Assembly: GCA_001304855.1 (NCBI GenBank)
Contig: BBZN01000001.1
Span: 186,001 to 250,000, forward strand
Reading direction: 5' to 3'
Source of the DNA: Clostridia bacterium UC5.1-1D2
Lineage (GTDB): Bacteria; Bacillota; Clostridia; Lachnospirales; Lachnospiraceae
Length of the DNA: 64,000 bases
The stretch's first letter is position 1. Each line of letters opens with the position of its first letter. The notes beneath the pieces were generated by a model, which worked only from the letters and a program-made list of their open reading frames with translations, was not told where the DNA came from and searched no databases. This document shows positions 32,530-41,710 of this stretch, piece by piece. Made by a program: the position numbers and the translations under genes.

Positions 32530-33045
32530 ATGAACGAGACATTGAATACGATCCTCACAAGAAGGAGCACAAGAAAATTTTTAAACAAAGAGATACCGGA
32601 GGAAGATTTACAGCAGATTATCCAGGCGGCGCTCCATGCGCCCAGCGGAATGGGGCGGCAGAGCTGGCAGTTTACGTTGGTTAAGAACAGGGAGAAAATT
32701 CAGACATTGGCGGCAGCCATTGAAAGGATCCTGGGCAGACCGGGATATGATATGTACCGGCCGCAGGTTCTGCTGATTCCCTCCAATAAAAAGGAAAGCC
32801 CCTATGGCAGGGAAGATGACGCCTGTGCCTTGGAAAACATTTTTCTGGCCGCCCATTCTATGGGAATCGGTTCTGTGTGGATTAATCAGCTTCAGGGAAT
32901 CTGTGACCAGCCGGAGATCAGGGAGATACTCACATCCTTCGGCATACCGGAAGACCATGTAATCTATGGCATGGCGGCGCTTGGGTATGCGGGAGATGAG
33001 AAGGCGCCTAAGGAGAGGATTGGCAAGGTAGTGGTCGTGGAATAA
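32530..33045 (+). CDS. Nitroreductase family protein
   Basis: FMN-dependent NAD(P)H oxidoreductase fold, 171 residues, intact. It opens with LNTILTRRSTRKFLNKEI, the FMN-phosphate binding block, then ALHAPSGMGRQSWQFTLV, and AAHSMGIGSVWINQL. ATG at 32530 follows GGAAGGAGAA. It lies 113 bp after recG and before a strong terminator; co-transcription with recG is possible. Natural substrate is unknown. Confidence 0.9.
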   Translation: MNETLNTILTRRSTRKFLNKEIPEEDLQQIIQAALHAPSGMGRQSWQFTLVKNREKIQTLAAAIERILGRPGYDMYRPQVLLIPSNKKESPYGREDDACALENIFLAAHSMGIGSVWINQLQGICDQPEIREILTSFGIPEDHVIYGMAALGYAGDEKAPKERIGKVVVVE

Positions 33046-33073
33046 AATTGTGAAATCAATTACTTATACCAAT

Positions 33074-33115
33074 AAAAATCCCCAGGCCGTGTTAACACAC
33101 AAACTGGGGATTTTT
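33074..33115. terminator. Bidirectional terminator
   Basis: AAAAATCCCCAG (33074-33085) is the exact reverse complement of CTGGGGATTTTT (33104-33115). It separates the nitroreductase gene from the convergent SASP gene. Confidence 0.9.
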
Positions 33116-33169
33116 GCTGGTTCGGAAATAAAATCAGCGTACTTCTGAAATTAGTTCAGAGGCTGTGAT

Positions 33170-33373
33170 TTATTTGCCTGCCATCTGACGCTCCTGAGCC
33201 TCGATCATCTTCTTAACCATATAACCGCCTACAGAACCGTTCTGAGCAGAAGTCAGGTTACCGTTGTATCCGTTGGTTAACGGTACTCCAAGTTCGTTTG
33301 CAACCTCCATCTTAAATCTGTCCATTGCTTCTCTTGCTTCTGGTACGTTTGTTTTGTTAGAATTGTTAGACAT
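33170..33373 (-). CDS. Alpha/beta-type small acid-soluble spore protein
   Basis: 67-residue DNA-binding spore protein. Signature NVPEAREAMDRFKMEVANELG with the GPR protease cleavage region, then LTSAQNGSVGGYMVKKMIEA. The ATG at 33373 has a strong AAGGAGG about nine bases upstream. Such proteins coat spore DNA and protect it from UV. The gene stands alone. By family, expression in the forespore under sigma-G; a CATAATA-like -10 sits upstream. Confidence 0.95.
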   Translation of the reverse strand: MSNNSNKTNVPEAREAMDRFKMEVANELGVPLTNGYNGNLTSAQNGSVGGYMVKKMIEAQERQMAGK

Positions 33374-33446
33374 AATAAAACGCCTCCTTGTGATTTTTTT
33401 GCCGTGAAATGATTAGTGGTTCGCGGCTTGTTTTTTGCTACAATCC

Positions 33447-33475
33447 TATTATGTGAGTATTCAAAAATAATACAC
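33447..33475 (-). promoter_or_regulatory. Possible sigma-G promoter of the SASP gene
   Basis: On the minus strand, CATAATA (33447-33453) matches the sigma-G -10; the -35 around GTGTA about 17 bases upstream is weak. About 74-80 bp before the start. Confidence 0.4.
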
Positions 33476-33620
33476 TAGAAGGTTTTGCGTTTTTTGTTAA
33501 TAATTAGAAAATCTCAATTACAGAGGTGTGGCACTGTAATATTAGTCCTTTTTCATACCTCACTGATTACTGGCCGCCTTCATAATTAAGAATTGTTTAA
33601 AAAACATTTGTGCCTACATA

Positions 33621-33980
33621 TGGTATAATGTTGACAAACATTATACCGCGCCGGTCCGGTTCCGACCAAAGGGAGGAAAGACGCCAAGCCGGACCGAGTG
33701 CATCCCCGGAAGGATACCATGTTTGAATACATGGTATAATGTTGACAAACATTATACCGCGTCGGTCCGGTTCCGAACGCAGAGAGGAAAGACGCCAAGC
33801 CGGACCGAGTGCATCCCCCGGAGGGATACTATGTTTGAAGAATATGGTATAAAGTTGACAAACATTATACCGCGCCGGTCCGGTTCCGAACGCAGAGAGG
33901 AAAGACGCCAAGCCGGACCGAGTGCATCCCCCGGAGATACTATGTTTGAAGAACATGGTATAATGTGGACAGACGTTAGT
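33621..33980. repeat. Tandem array of 111-113 bp structured repeats (three full units and a partial fourth)
   Basis: Units start at 33621, 33733, 33846 and 33957 (partial). Each holds: GGTATAATGTT/AACATTATACC around GACA (one mismatch in unit 3); CGGTCCGG/CCGGACCG; ATCCC/GGGAT in most copies; and ATACCATG or ATACTATG pairing with CATGGTAT or TATGGTAT across the unit boundary. Units 1, 2 and 4 also contain TGGTATAAT, an extended -10 (TGnTATAAT). It lies upstream of the AIM24-like gene. The repeat frames on the minus strand are not coding. Confidence 0.85.
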
Positions 33981-34058
33981 GCTGCCGGGATGCCGCGGCG
34001 TCTCAATTATCAGTATGAGTCAAAAATGGATAAGATTACATATAGGAGGTTAATGAGT

Positions 34059-34735
34059 ATGGATTACAGAATTTTAGGTGAAACATTGCCGGCAGTAGAG
34101 GTCAGGCTTCAGCAGGGAGAGGCTATGTACACGCAGTCCGGAGGCATGGCCTGGATGAGCGAGGGCCTCACATTGGATTCCAATGTGAAGGGCGGTCTGA
34201 TGAAGGGATTCGGAAGGATGTTTACAGGCGAGTCCCTGTTCATGGCTACCTACACCGCCAACAGGCCTGACTGCGTCATTGCTTTTGCCTCTACGGTTCC
34301 GGGAAAAATTCTTCCTGTAGACGTGTCAAAGATGCATTTGATATGCCAAAAGGGAGCTTTTTATGTGCACAGCCCACTGTAGAGCTTACAACTCTCTTTA
34401 CAAAAAAATTATCTGCCGGATTTTTCGGCGGAGAAGGATTCATTCTCCAAAAGATTCAGGGAAGCGGCATGGCTTTTCTGGAGGTGGACGGCGACATTGT
34501 TGAGAAAACATTAGCTCCAGGTGAGGTTATCAAGGTAGACACAGGAAATGTTTTTGCTTTTGAGCCAAGCGTTTCCTATGAGATAGAGACTATAAAAGGA
34601 ATTAAAAATATGCTTTTCGGCGGAGAAGGATTGTTCCTCACAAAACTTACCGGTCCTGGAAAGATTTATATGCAGACCATGAACATTGCTGAATTTACAG
34701 GCAGGATCGCTCAGGGAATTCCCTCCTCCAAATAG
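34059..34735 (+). CDS. AIM24/TIGR00266 family protein (one apparent frameshift)
   Basis: Beta-sandwich protein of the AIM24 (TIGR00266) family, function unknown in bacteria. Signature pieces are [40 protein letters not shown], a second [39 protein letters not shown] and [23 protein letters not shown] at 34059 follows AGGAGG. A lost T at about 34361 (T6 to T5) is repaired to 225 residues. The promoter is probably the last extended -10 of the repeat array. Its stop codon is two bases before the 163-bp palindromic element. Confidence 0.85.
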
Positions 34736-34737
34736 AT

Positions 34738-34900
34738 ATGTACGCTGGGCATCTCTTCTGCACCTGCCTTTGGGGCTGATTTTCCGCCAGCCGCACACAA
34801 ATTGAATCAACGTACGCGCCGCGTACGCCTCATAAATTTGTCCACAGCTGACAAAAAATCACCTCGCAAAGTCATGCACAAAGAGATTCCCAGCGTACAT
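34738..34900. repeat. Dispersed palindromic element, copy A (163 bp)
   Basis: Starts ATGTACGCTGGGCATCTC and ends GAGATTCCCAGCGTACAT, terminal inverted repeats. Inner arms CTGATTTTCC and AAAAAATCA-type, and CACAAATT/AATTTGT, meet at a GCGC-rich centre. Highly similar copies are at 54917 and 57224. Begins 2 bp after the AIM24-like gene and may double as its terminator. Short AGAT occurs on both sides. No coding. Remaining 34901-35037 shows nothing I recognise. Confidence 0.88.
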
Positions 34901-35037
34901 AGATCCCGAGGAGCAAAACCAAGGGAAATAAACGAAAGGAAAACCTGAAAAAGATCTTGTATATCTGCAGCTTTCATATTATACTTGTTTGGAATGAAAT
35001 TTGCTGTAACCATACAGCGGCAATGCAGGAGTTATAG

Positions 35038-35595
35038 ATGAGAGTAATCGCAGGCAGCGCCAGAAGGCTGCTATTGAAGACTGTGGAGGGGACGGATACC
35101 AGGCCTACCACAGATAGAACAAAAGAAACTTTATTTAATATGCTGCAGCCCCATATTGGGGACTGCAGGTTCCTGGACCTCTATTCCGGCAGCGGGGCTA
35201 TCGGGATAGAGGCTTTAAGCCGTGGCGCCCAGATGGCTGTGATGATAGAAGAAGCGCCCAGGGCTGTTGCGTGTATCAGAGAGAATCTGGAGCGCACGAA
35301 GCTGGAGGACCGGGCCATGGTCATGAACTGTGATGTGATGGCGGGACTCAGAAAGCTGGAGGGGAGAAATTACCAGTTTGACATTGTGTTTATGGATCCT
35401 CCCTACAATCATGAGTATGAGCGTCTGGTGCTGGACTATCTGGCGCATTCGCCGATGATTACGGAGGATACGCTCATAGTCATGGAGGCTTCAAAAGAAA
35501 CTGATTTCGGCTGGCTGAAAGCCTCCGGTTACCATTTGATTAAGAGTAAAGAATACAAGACGAACAAGCATGTATTTGCAGGCAGGGGAGAATAG
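35038..35595 (+). CDS. rsmD: 16S rRNA (guanine-966-N2)-methyltransferase RsmD
   Basis: Methylates G966 of 16S rRNA. 185 residues, intact. Start MRVIAGSARRLLLKT, then TRPTTDRTKETLFNML, the SAM-binding DLYSGSGAIGIEALSRGA, and the catalytic MDPPYNHEYE (DPPY motif). ATG at 35038. Its end directly precedes coaD, the universal Firmicutes pair rsmD-coaD. Confidence 0.95.
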   Translation: MRVIAGSARRLLLKTVEGTDTRPTTDRTKETLFNMLQPHIGDCRFLDLYSGSGAIGIEALSRGAQMAVMIEEAPRAVACIRENLERTKLEDRAMVMNCDVMAGLRKLEGRNYQFDIVFMDPPYNHEYERLVLDYLAHSPMITEDTLIVMEASKETDFGWLKASGYHLIKSKEYKTNKHVFAGRGE

Positions 35596-36084
35596 ATGAG
35601 GACAGCAATATATCCAGGAAGTTTTGATCCGGTTACTTTGGGACACTATGATATTATTGAACGGACTGCGAAGATGTTCGACCGGGTAATCATCGGGGTA
35701 TTAAACAATAAGGTGAAATCACCGTTGTTTTCTGTGGAAGAACGTGTTACTATGTTAAAAGAGGTGACTGCAAAACTGCCCAATGTGGAGGTGCAGTCCT
35801 TCGGAGGTTTATTGATTGATTTTGTGCGCCAAAGCGGCGGCGGAATTATAGTCAGAGGCCTGCGGGCTATTACTGATTTTGAATACGAACTTCAGATGGC
35901 GCAGACCAACCGGGTCATGGCTCCTGAGGTTGATACTATATTTTTGACCACTAATTTAAAGTACTCCTATTTAAGCTCCAGCATTGTGAAAGAGATTGCG
36001 GAGAACAGGGGAGACATCAGTGAATTCCTTCACCCCGCCATAGTGAAAAAGGTTCGCGGGAAGGTGGAGGAAATGTTTAAATAA
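35596..36084 (+). CDS. coaD: Phosphopantetheine adenylyltransferase CoaD (copy 1)
   Basis: Transfers AMP to 4'-phosphopantetheine in CoA synthesis. 162 residues, intact. Nucleotidyltransferase motif [15 protein letters not shown] (TxGH), [20 protein letters not shown], and the SSSIVKE ISSTxxR-equivalent. Starts at the ATG immediately after the rsmD stop. A second, divergent homologue begins at 63198. This copy is in the canonical rsmD-coaD location and is the likely main enzyme. Confidence 0.96.
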   Translation: MRTAIYPGSFDPVTLGHYDIIERTAKMFDRVIIGVLNNKVKSPLFSVEERVTMLKEVTAKLPNVEVQSFGGLLIDFVRQSGGGIIVRGLRAITDFEYELQMAQTNRVMAPEVDTIFLTTNLKYSYLSSSIVKEIAENRGDISEFLHPAIVKKVRGKVEEMFK

Positions 36085-36117
36085 CCGGGGTAAATCAGGA
36101 TAAGGAGAAGAAGCCGT

Positions 36118-36748
36118 ATGATGAGTAGAATCGAGCAGTTAATCAGTGAGATTGAAGAGTATATAGATAGTTGTAAATTTCAGGCATTGTCTAACAGTAA
36201 GATTATAGTTAATAAAGAAGAGATTGAAGAGCTGCTGGTGGAGCTGCGCCTTAGAATTCCTGACGAGATTAAAAAATACCAGAAAATTATCAGCCAGCAG
36301 GACACCATTCTGGGAGAGGCCCAGGCTCAGGCGGACGCTATGCTGGATGAAGCTAAAAAGCAGGCGGATTCCATGGTGGCCCAGGCTAACGCGCAGACCT
36401 CTGAGATGATCAATGAACATGAGATTATGCAGCATGCCTATGCCCACGCCAATGAGGTGGTGGAACAGGCCAATATGCAGGCTCAGGCTATTATCGACAG
36501 CGCCATCAATGATGCCAACGGTATCCGGCAAAGCTCTATTCAGTATACCGACGATATGCTTGGCAGCCTTCAGACCATTATCAACACTCTATGGAGGGGC
36601 GAGGGGCAGGTTTGACGCGTTTATGGCGTCCATGCAGTCCAGTTATGATATCGTGTCCTCCAACAGGAATGAACTGTCCGGCGGGATTGTAAGGCAGGAG
36701 GAACAGGAGCCTGGGATGGAGCAGGATGCCGGGGCGGAGATTATGTAA
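36118..36748 (+). CDS. Coiled-coil protein, DivIVA/ATPase-subunit-H-like (two apparent frameshifts)
   Basis: Soluble, mostly helical protein with long coiled-coil runs rich in Ala, Gln and Glu (GEAQAQADAMLDEAKKQADS, IMQHAYAHANEVVEQANMQA). N-terminal region RIEQLISEIEEYIDSCKF. No catalytic motif. Follows rsmD-coaD as in several Lachnospiraceae. ATG at 36118 (second Met at 36121). Breaks near 36587 (CC to C) and 36597 (G5 to G4) shift the last 50 residues; repaired length is about 210. Role unknown; a division or scaffold function is possible. Confidence 0.6.
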
Positions 36749-36794
36749 CAGAGCCTGTACAGAACGTTTACAGCCGTCCGGCTGACTGGAAACA

Positions 36795-36823
36795 GCCGTT
36801 TTCAAAGTGAACGGACGTTTTTT
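36795..36823 (+). terminator. Terminator between the coiled-coil gene and ylbJ
   Basis: CCGTT-TTCA pairs with TGAACGG (imperfectly) followed by ACGTTTTTT. A nearby CAGCCG-TC-CGGCTG hairpin (36771-36784) adds to it. Confidence 0.55.
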
Positions 36824-36837
36824 CTGTTGCCTGTATA

Positions 36838-37776
36838 TTATGTCTGCAGACAGATGAAAAGGTAAAACAGGATACAGGACAGGATACTGTGAAGCGCCTT
36901 CCAGAGTATGTAGTGCCGGATGGAGAGTCCGGCATTTTTAGTACGCTTTTTGTCTGAAAGATACCTGAGAATCCTCCGAAAGCAGCAGAACCTATGATAA
37001 GCAGGGGACCCGCCTGTCCGGAAACGCTTTGGGTGATGGCCTGAATTCCCGTGGTAATTTCAACTGCTCCGAGAAGGGCCGGGCGCGCCAGAGGCGGCAG
37101 TGTAAAAGGAAATACTGCCAGGTAAAGGGCCAGAATGGAAAACAGCATGATGTAACCGCCTATTTTCGTCATAGTTTCAAATGAGCTCATCATATGATTG
37201 TCGAAAGAGAATGGAAGCTCCCTGCTCTCTTGGTTATTCCGTTTTTTGATAATGTTGTTTTTTGTAATGATAGCAAAATCTGGCTAATACAGAGACGGGA
37301 AAGACCGGAAGATAGAGCGCGGCTGCCACCGCCCACAGAGCAGGTATTTTCTGTACCCGGAATCAGGGATATCTGAGCCATAATATAGCCCAGAACAAAC
37401 ATGGGGCTCGGGTGGTTGGCAATGGCAAGGAGGTATCGCCCCTCCTCCGGTGATATGCGCCCGCTGTCCAGGAAGTCGCTGGTATTTTTGCCCCCATGGG
37501 ATAGCCGCAGAGCAGGCCGCTCATAAGTACGTAGCTGCCTTGGTCCGAAAGCCTGAGAAGACCTGACAACACAGGCTTAAAGGGGCCTGTGAGAATATGG
37601 ATGGCATCCATGGCCACGATTACGCCGGAACATATCATAAAAGGCAGAAGCGTTGGGAGGACAACATTTCCCCAAAGAATAAGGCCCTGTCTGGCCCCCT
37701 CCAAAGCCAGCTGGGGATTGAACAGCAGCATCAGGAGGCAGAGAACCGACAGGATGCCCAGGATGGATTTTTTCAT
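36838..37776 (-). CDS. ylbJ: Sporulation integral membrane protein YlbJ (at least four apparent frameshifts)
   Basis: Multi-pass membrane protein required for efficient sporulation, of the nucleoside-recognition Gate fold. Recognisable: MKKSILGILSVLCLLMLLF signal-like first helix, GNVVLPTLLPFMICSGVIV, LSGLLCGYPMGAK, GRISPEEGRYLLAIANHPSP-type segment after the first break, then IGSAAFGGFSGIFQTKSVL. Breaks lie near 37480, 37345, 37240 and 36945, including probable single-base gains in A runs. Start 37776. Usual neighbour of coaD, which supports the call. Repaired ends of the middle part are uncertain. Confidence 0.8.
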
Positions 37777-37827
37777 AAACACCTGAATACAATGATTTAT
37801 ACAATATATTGTAAAGGGTGGCGGGCT

Positions 37828-38668
37828 ATGCCTTTGATTCTCATTCTGATTCTGGCTGTGTTCCAGTGTTCTATTACCAATTATCTGATAATGAATCCCG
37901 ACTATTACCAACTGGGGCCATATACCTGGGAGAGCAGCGAGTTTCGGGCTATGAAGCTGGGGGACGGGATTTGCAGGTGGGATAGCCTGGACTTTGACAA
38001 GCTTACGACTTTGATGATTGAGCATGACTATGATTTGACGAAGGTGGAGGATATGAAATACAATAACAGCCTTCTGCTGGCAGCCAGGCCGTCGGATTAC
38101 AGGAAACTTAAACATGCTTATGAGACGGTGCTTGGAGATTTGGTGTATTTTCCGGTGCCGGCTTCCTCCGTCAAAACTACGCCGGACACGATGTTTGAAA
38201 ACGGATGGATGGAGGGCAGGAGTTACGTGAAGGACGGTGACGGCGGCGCGAAGGGCCGGGAGGGCGAGGGCAGGAAACATGAGGGGTGCGATATTATGGG
38301 CAATAAACTGCCCAGAGGGTCTTACCCGGTGGTAAGCGTCAGCGGCGGGGGTAGTGGAGAAGGTGGGATGGCTGGAGATGGGAGGATGGCGCATTGGAAT
38401 ACGGACGCCAAGAGGAGCTTATCTGTATTATGCCCATTTGTACGACTATGCCAGGGAGTGGAAGGAGGGGGACGCTGTGAAGGCCGGAGAGCTTTTGGGG
38501 TATATGGGAGATTCGGGATATGGAAAGACGGAGGGTACGGTAGGAAACTTTGACGTCCATCTGCATTTTGGGATATACATAAAGACGGATAACAATGAGG
38601 AGATGAGCGTAAATCCCTATTGGATTCTCAAGCTCTTAGAAAACAGGAGGCTGGTGTTTTCTTATTAG
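37828..38668 (+). CDS. M23 family (LytM-like) metallopeptidase (one apparent frameshift)
   Basis: Predicted cell-wall endopeptidase. The N-terminal LILILILAVFQCSITNYLIM is a membrane anchor, leaving the rest outside. The peptidase zinc motifs are HEGCDIMG (HxxxD) and HLHFGIYIK (HxH). Gly/Val-rich core YLYYAHLYDYAREWKEGDAV-type follows the break. A frame change at about 38347 lies in a GGGGG run, explained by one extra or two missing G; repaired length is about 280 residues. Start 37828 after AAGGGTGG; an upstream ATG at 37792 is possible. Sits divergently from ylbJ, so a spore or envelope role is plausible. Confidence 0.85.
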
Positions 38669-38843
38669 AGCCATTCTCGTATGATTTCCTTCTTCCACTG
38701 CATAGGGAATTATGATATACTGGGAACACTGAGCGAAGCGAGCGGAGCCGGATGAGAAAGAGAATCCGCCTGCCTGAAAAGGCCTTGGAGAAATTGAAAA
38801 GGACTGCCGGGAATAGGGCTTTAACGGCGATGAGGAATAGAGT

Positions 38844-40224
38844 ATGACAGATGTGAAGGGGCTGCCGGAAGTTTTTCTGAAAGAAATGCAAGAGCTTCTG
38901 GGAGCAGAGTATGAGAGATATATAGACAGTTTCCGGCAGGAATGGAGGCCGGGCCTGCGGGTGAATACACTGAAAATCAGTCCTGAAAGGCTGAAAGAGA
39001 TGGTCCCCTGGATCCTGGAGCCCGTGGAATGGACGGATAACGGCTTCTATTATGGCGGCGGCGCCGATCCCAGGCCTTCTAAACATCCCTTATATTATGC
39101 AGGGCTTTACTACCTTCAGGAACCCAGCGCTATGGCTCCGGCGGCAATGCTTCCTGTGGCGCCTGGTGAAAAGGTGCTGGATCTGTGTGCGGCTCCGGGA
39201 GGAAAGAGTACGGAGCTGGCTGCCAGGCTCCAGGGAGAGGGGCTGCTGGTGTCCAATGATATCAGTTACTCCAGGGCAAGAGCCCTTCTTAAGAACCTGG
39301 AACTGGCAGGGGCGGCCAATATCTGCGTTACCAGTGAATGTGCGGAGAAGCTGGCCCAGGTGTGGCCCGGATTTTTTGATAAGATACTGGTGGACGCCCC
39401 CTGTTCCGGGGGAAGGAATGTTCCGGCGGGAGGAGTCCATGGTAAAGAGCTGGATGGAGAAAGGGCCGGAATATTATGGCCCCCTGCAGCGGCAGATCCT
39501 GGATTCGGCTGTAAATATGCTTAAGCCCGGGGGAATGCTGCTCTACTCCACCTGCACCTTCTCCAGATATGAGGATGAAGGAGCGGTTCAGTATATATTG
39601 GACAAGTATCCGGAATTGGTGGTGGAAGACCTGGACTTGAAGAAGGCGCCGGGGGCATCAGGCGGCGCAGGGCTTTCCGGGTGTATGCGGTTGTTTCCCC
39701 ACCGGTTACAGGGCGAAGGCCATTTTCTGGCGCTGCTTCGCAGAAGAGGCCAGGGAGTGACTCCAGACAATGTGAAGGCGGAGAAGATTTCTCCAAAGGC
39801 ATATGATAAAATCCGGCCGGATAAGGGCAGGCAGAGGGCTGCCGTTGAAAAGCAGGAGGATTTGAGAAAGTTTTTAGCTGACATAGATATGGATCTGGAT
39901 TTGGAACGGGTGGTGACCGTACAGGATCATGTTTATTATCTGCCAAAGGGGATAACGGAAAATCTGCCTTTAAGATTTCTGCGCACCGGTCTTTTGCTGG
40001 GAGAGCTTAAAAAGGGCCGGTTTGAGCCCTCCCAGGCCCTTGCAATGGCATTAAGGCCCGGACAATATCCCTGTGTTCTGCGTCTGGGTGTAGGGGATGA
40101 GAGAGTTATCAGGTATCTGAAGGGAGAGACGGTTTCCCTCAGGGAGGATGAAGTTTCCCTCAGGGGATGGAGCCTTGTGACAATTGAGGATTTTCCTCTG
40201 GCTGGGCCAAGGGGACTGGGATGA
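38844..40224 (+). CDS. RsmF/NSUN-type rRNA cytosine-C5 methyltransferase (apparent single-base gain)
   Basis: RNA 5-methylcytosine methyltransferase. N-terminal PUA-like lead, then LQEPSAMAPAAMLPVAPGEK and the SAM motif VLDLCAAPGGKSTELAARL; catalytic DAPCSGEGMFR (motif IV) is interrupted. At about 39413 the run reads GGGGG where motif IV needs GGGG: one extra G splits the frame. Later, STCTFS (motif VI) and a C-terminal RNA-binding part ending in LAGPRGLG are in frame. Repaired length is 459 residues. Followed by rsuA-like gene, so an rRNA-modification pair. Confidence 0.88.
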
Positions 40225-40282
40225 GTCTGAAGAATAAGTATTATCCCGGCTGGAGATGGCAGTAAGCGGCAGGAGTGTGATT

Positions 40283-41047
40283 ATGGCTGACAAAGGAAAG
40301 AAAAAGGCGCCTTCAATGCGTCTGGACAAGTTCCTGGCAGAGATGGGCCGGGGAACAAGGGCCCAGGTAAAGGATATGGTCAGAAAAGGACGTATCCAGA
40401 TTAACGGCCAGGTAGTGAAGACCCCCGAGGTAAAAGTGAATCCAGAGGAGGATCGCGTCTCTCTGGACGGCGGGATTGTGGAATACGCCAGGATGGAGTA
40501 TTATATGCTGAATAAGCCTCAGGGTGTTGTTTCGGCCACTGAGGACGGCAGGCATACCACCGTGACGGAACTGATAGACACAGCCCTCAGAAGGGATCTG
40601 TTCCCAGTTGGGCGGCTGGATATTGATACGGAGGGGCTTCTCCTTATTACCAATGACGGAGAGCTGGCCCACAGCCTCCTCTCGCCGAGAAACCATGTAG
40701 ACAAGGTTTACAGAGTCAGGTTTCAGGGACGTATGCCTTCTGACGGGGAACAGAGGTTTAAAGAGGGGATTGTTCTGGACGACGGAACAAAAACGCTTCC
40801 GGCCAGGCTGAAGGCGCTTGGCGGCTCTGAAGCGGAAGTCACCGTCCAGGAGGGGAAATTCCACCAGGTGAAACGGATGTTTCAGGCGCTGGGCTGCCAG
40901 GTGGTCTATCTTAAGCGGCTGTCTGTGGGGCCGCTGGAATTGGATGAGAACCTGGAAACAGGACAGTACCGGCCTTTAAGCGAAGCGGAAATCGCTGCGT
41001 TGAAGAACTGTAAAAGCGCGTCTATAGAAAATGAGGGAATTGGATAG
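40283..41047 (+). CDS. RsuA/RluB-type rRNA pseudouridine synthase
   Basis: Pseudouridine synthase. N-terminal S4 domain (MRLDKFLAEMGRGTRAQVKD) then the RsuA catalytic stretch VGRLDIDTEGLLLITNDGEL (Asp nucleophile) and KVYRVRFQGRMP, VQEGKFHQVKRMFQALG. 254 residues from ATG 40283, chosen for AGGAG spacing over the in-frame 40256. Intact. Overlaps tightly with the following HAD gene. Confidence 0.93.
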   Translation: MADKGKKKAPSMRLDKFLAEMGRGTRAQVKDMVRKGRIQINGQVVKTPEVKVNPEEDRVSLDGGIVEYARMEYYMLNKPQGVVSATEDGRHTTVTELIDTALRRDLFPVGRLDIDTEGLLLITNDGELAHSLLSPRNHVDKVYRVRFQGRMPSDGEQRFKEGIVLDDGTKTLPARLKALGGSEAEVTVQEGKFHQVKRMFQALGCQVVYLKRLSVGPLELDENLETGQYRPLSEAEIAALKNCKSASIENEGIG

Positions 41048-41048
41048 A

Positions 41049-41710
41049 ATGAGATTAAATCATAAAAAAGCGGTAATATTTGATTTGGACGGCACTTTGG
41101 TAGATTCCATGTGGATGTGGAAATCCATTGATGTGGAGTACCTGGCCCGGTTCGGCTGGAGTGTCCGGAAGATTTGCAGAAGGAGATAGAGGGGATGAGC
41201 TTCTCGGAGACTGCGTCTTATTTTAAAGAGCGGTTTAAGCTGGAGGTTTCCCTGGATGAGATCAAGGACGCCTGGATTCAGATGTCTCTTGAGAAGTATC
41301 AGAAGGAAGTACCCTTAAAGCCTGGGGCAAGAGCATTTTTGGATTATATCAAGGAACACGGTATGGCGGCCGGCATTGCCACCAGCAACGGCAAGGCTAT
41401 GGTGGATGCGGTGCTGGACGCTTTGGACATACGGCGGTATTTTCAGGTGGTGGCGACAGCCTGTGAGGTGGCGGCCGGGAAGCCTGCCCCTGATATCTAT
41501 CTGAATGTGGCGGGCCGTTTGAAGGTGGCTCCGGAGGATTGTGTGGTATTTGAGGACATCCCCGCAGGAATCCAGGCCGGAAAGCGCGCAGGAATGACGG
41601 TGTTTGCTGTGGAGGACGAATTCTCCCTGGATATGAAGGAGGAGAAGGAGCAGCTGGCAGACTACTATATAAGAGATTATTTTGAATTATTAAATGGAGC
41701 GGCAGGATGA
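41049..41710 (+). CDS. HAD-superfamily hydrolase (one apparent frameshift)
   Basis: Haloacid dehalogenase-like phosphatase, beta-phosphoglucomutase-like. Motif I VIFDLDGTLVDS near the start, a helical cap domain, motif II AGIATSNGK, motif III KPAPDIYL, motif IV VVFEDIPAGIQAGKRAGM. ATG 41049 overlaps the end of the rsuA-like gene. A lost C at about 41159 (CC to C) breaks the frame; repaired length is 220 residues. The substrate is unknown. Confidence 0.88.

Noticed and set aside
33586-34006. Minus-strand open frames with repeated Cys/Ser/Pro-rich peptide units
   Set aside because: They are a frame reading of the 112-bp tandem DNA repeat, lack ribosome binding sites, and the repeat structure is better explained at nucleic-acid level.
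37597-37791. N-terminal extension of the M23 peptidase frame
   Set aside because: This stretch is antisense to the ylbJ start and lacks a signal; start is placed near 37828.
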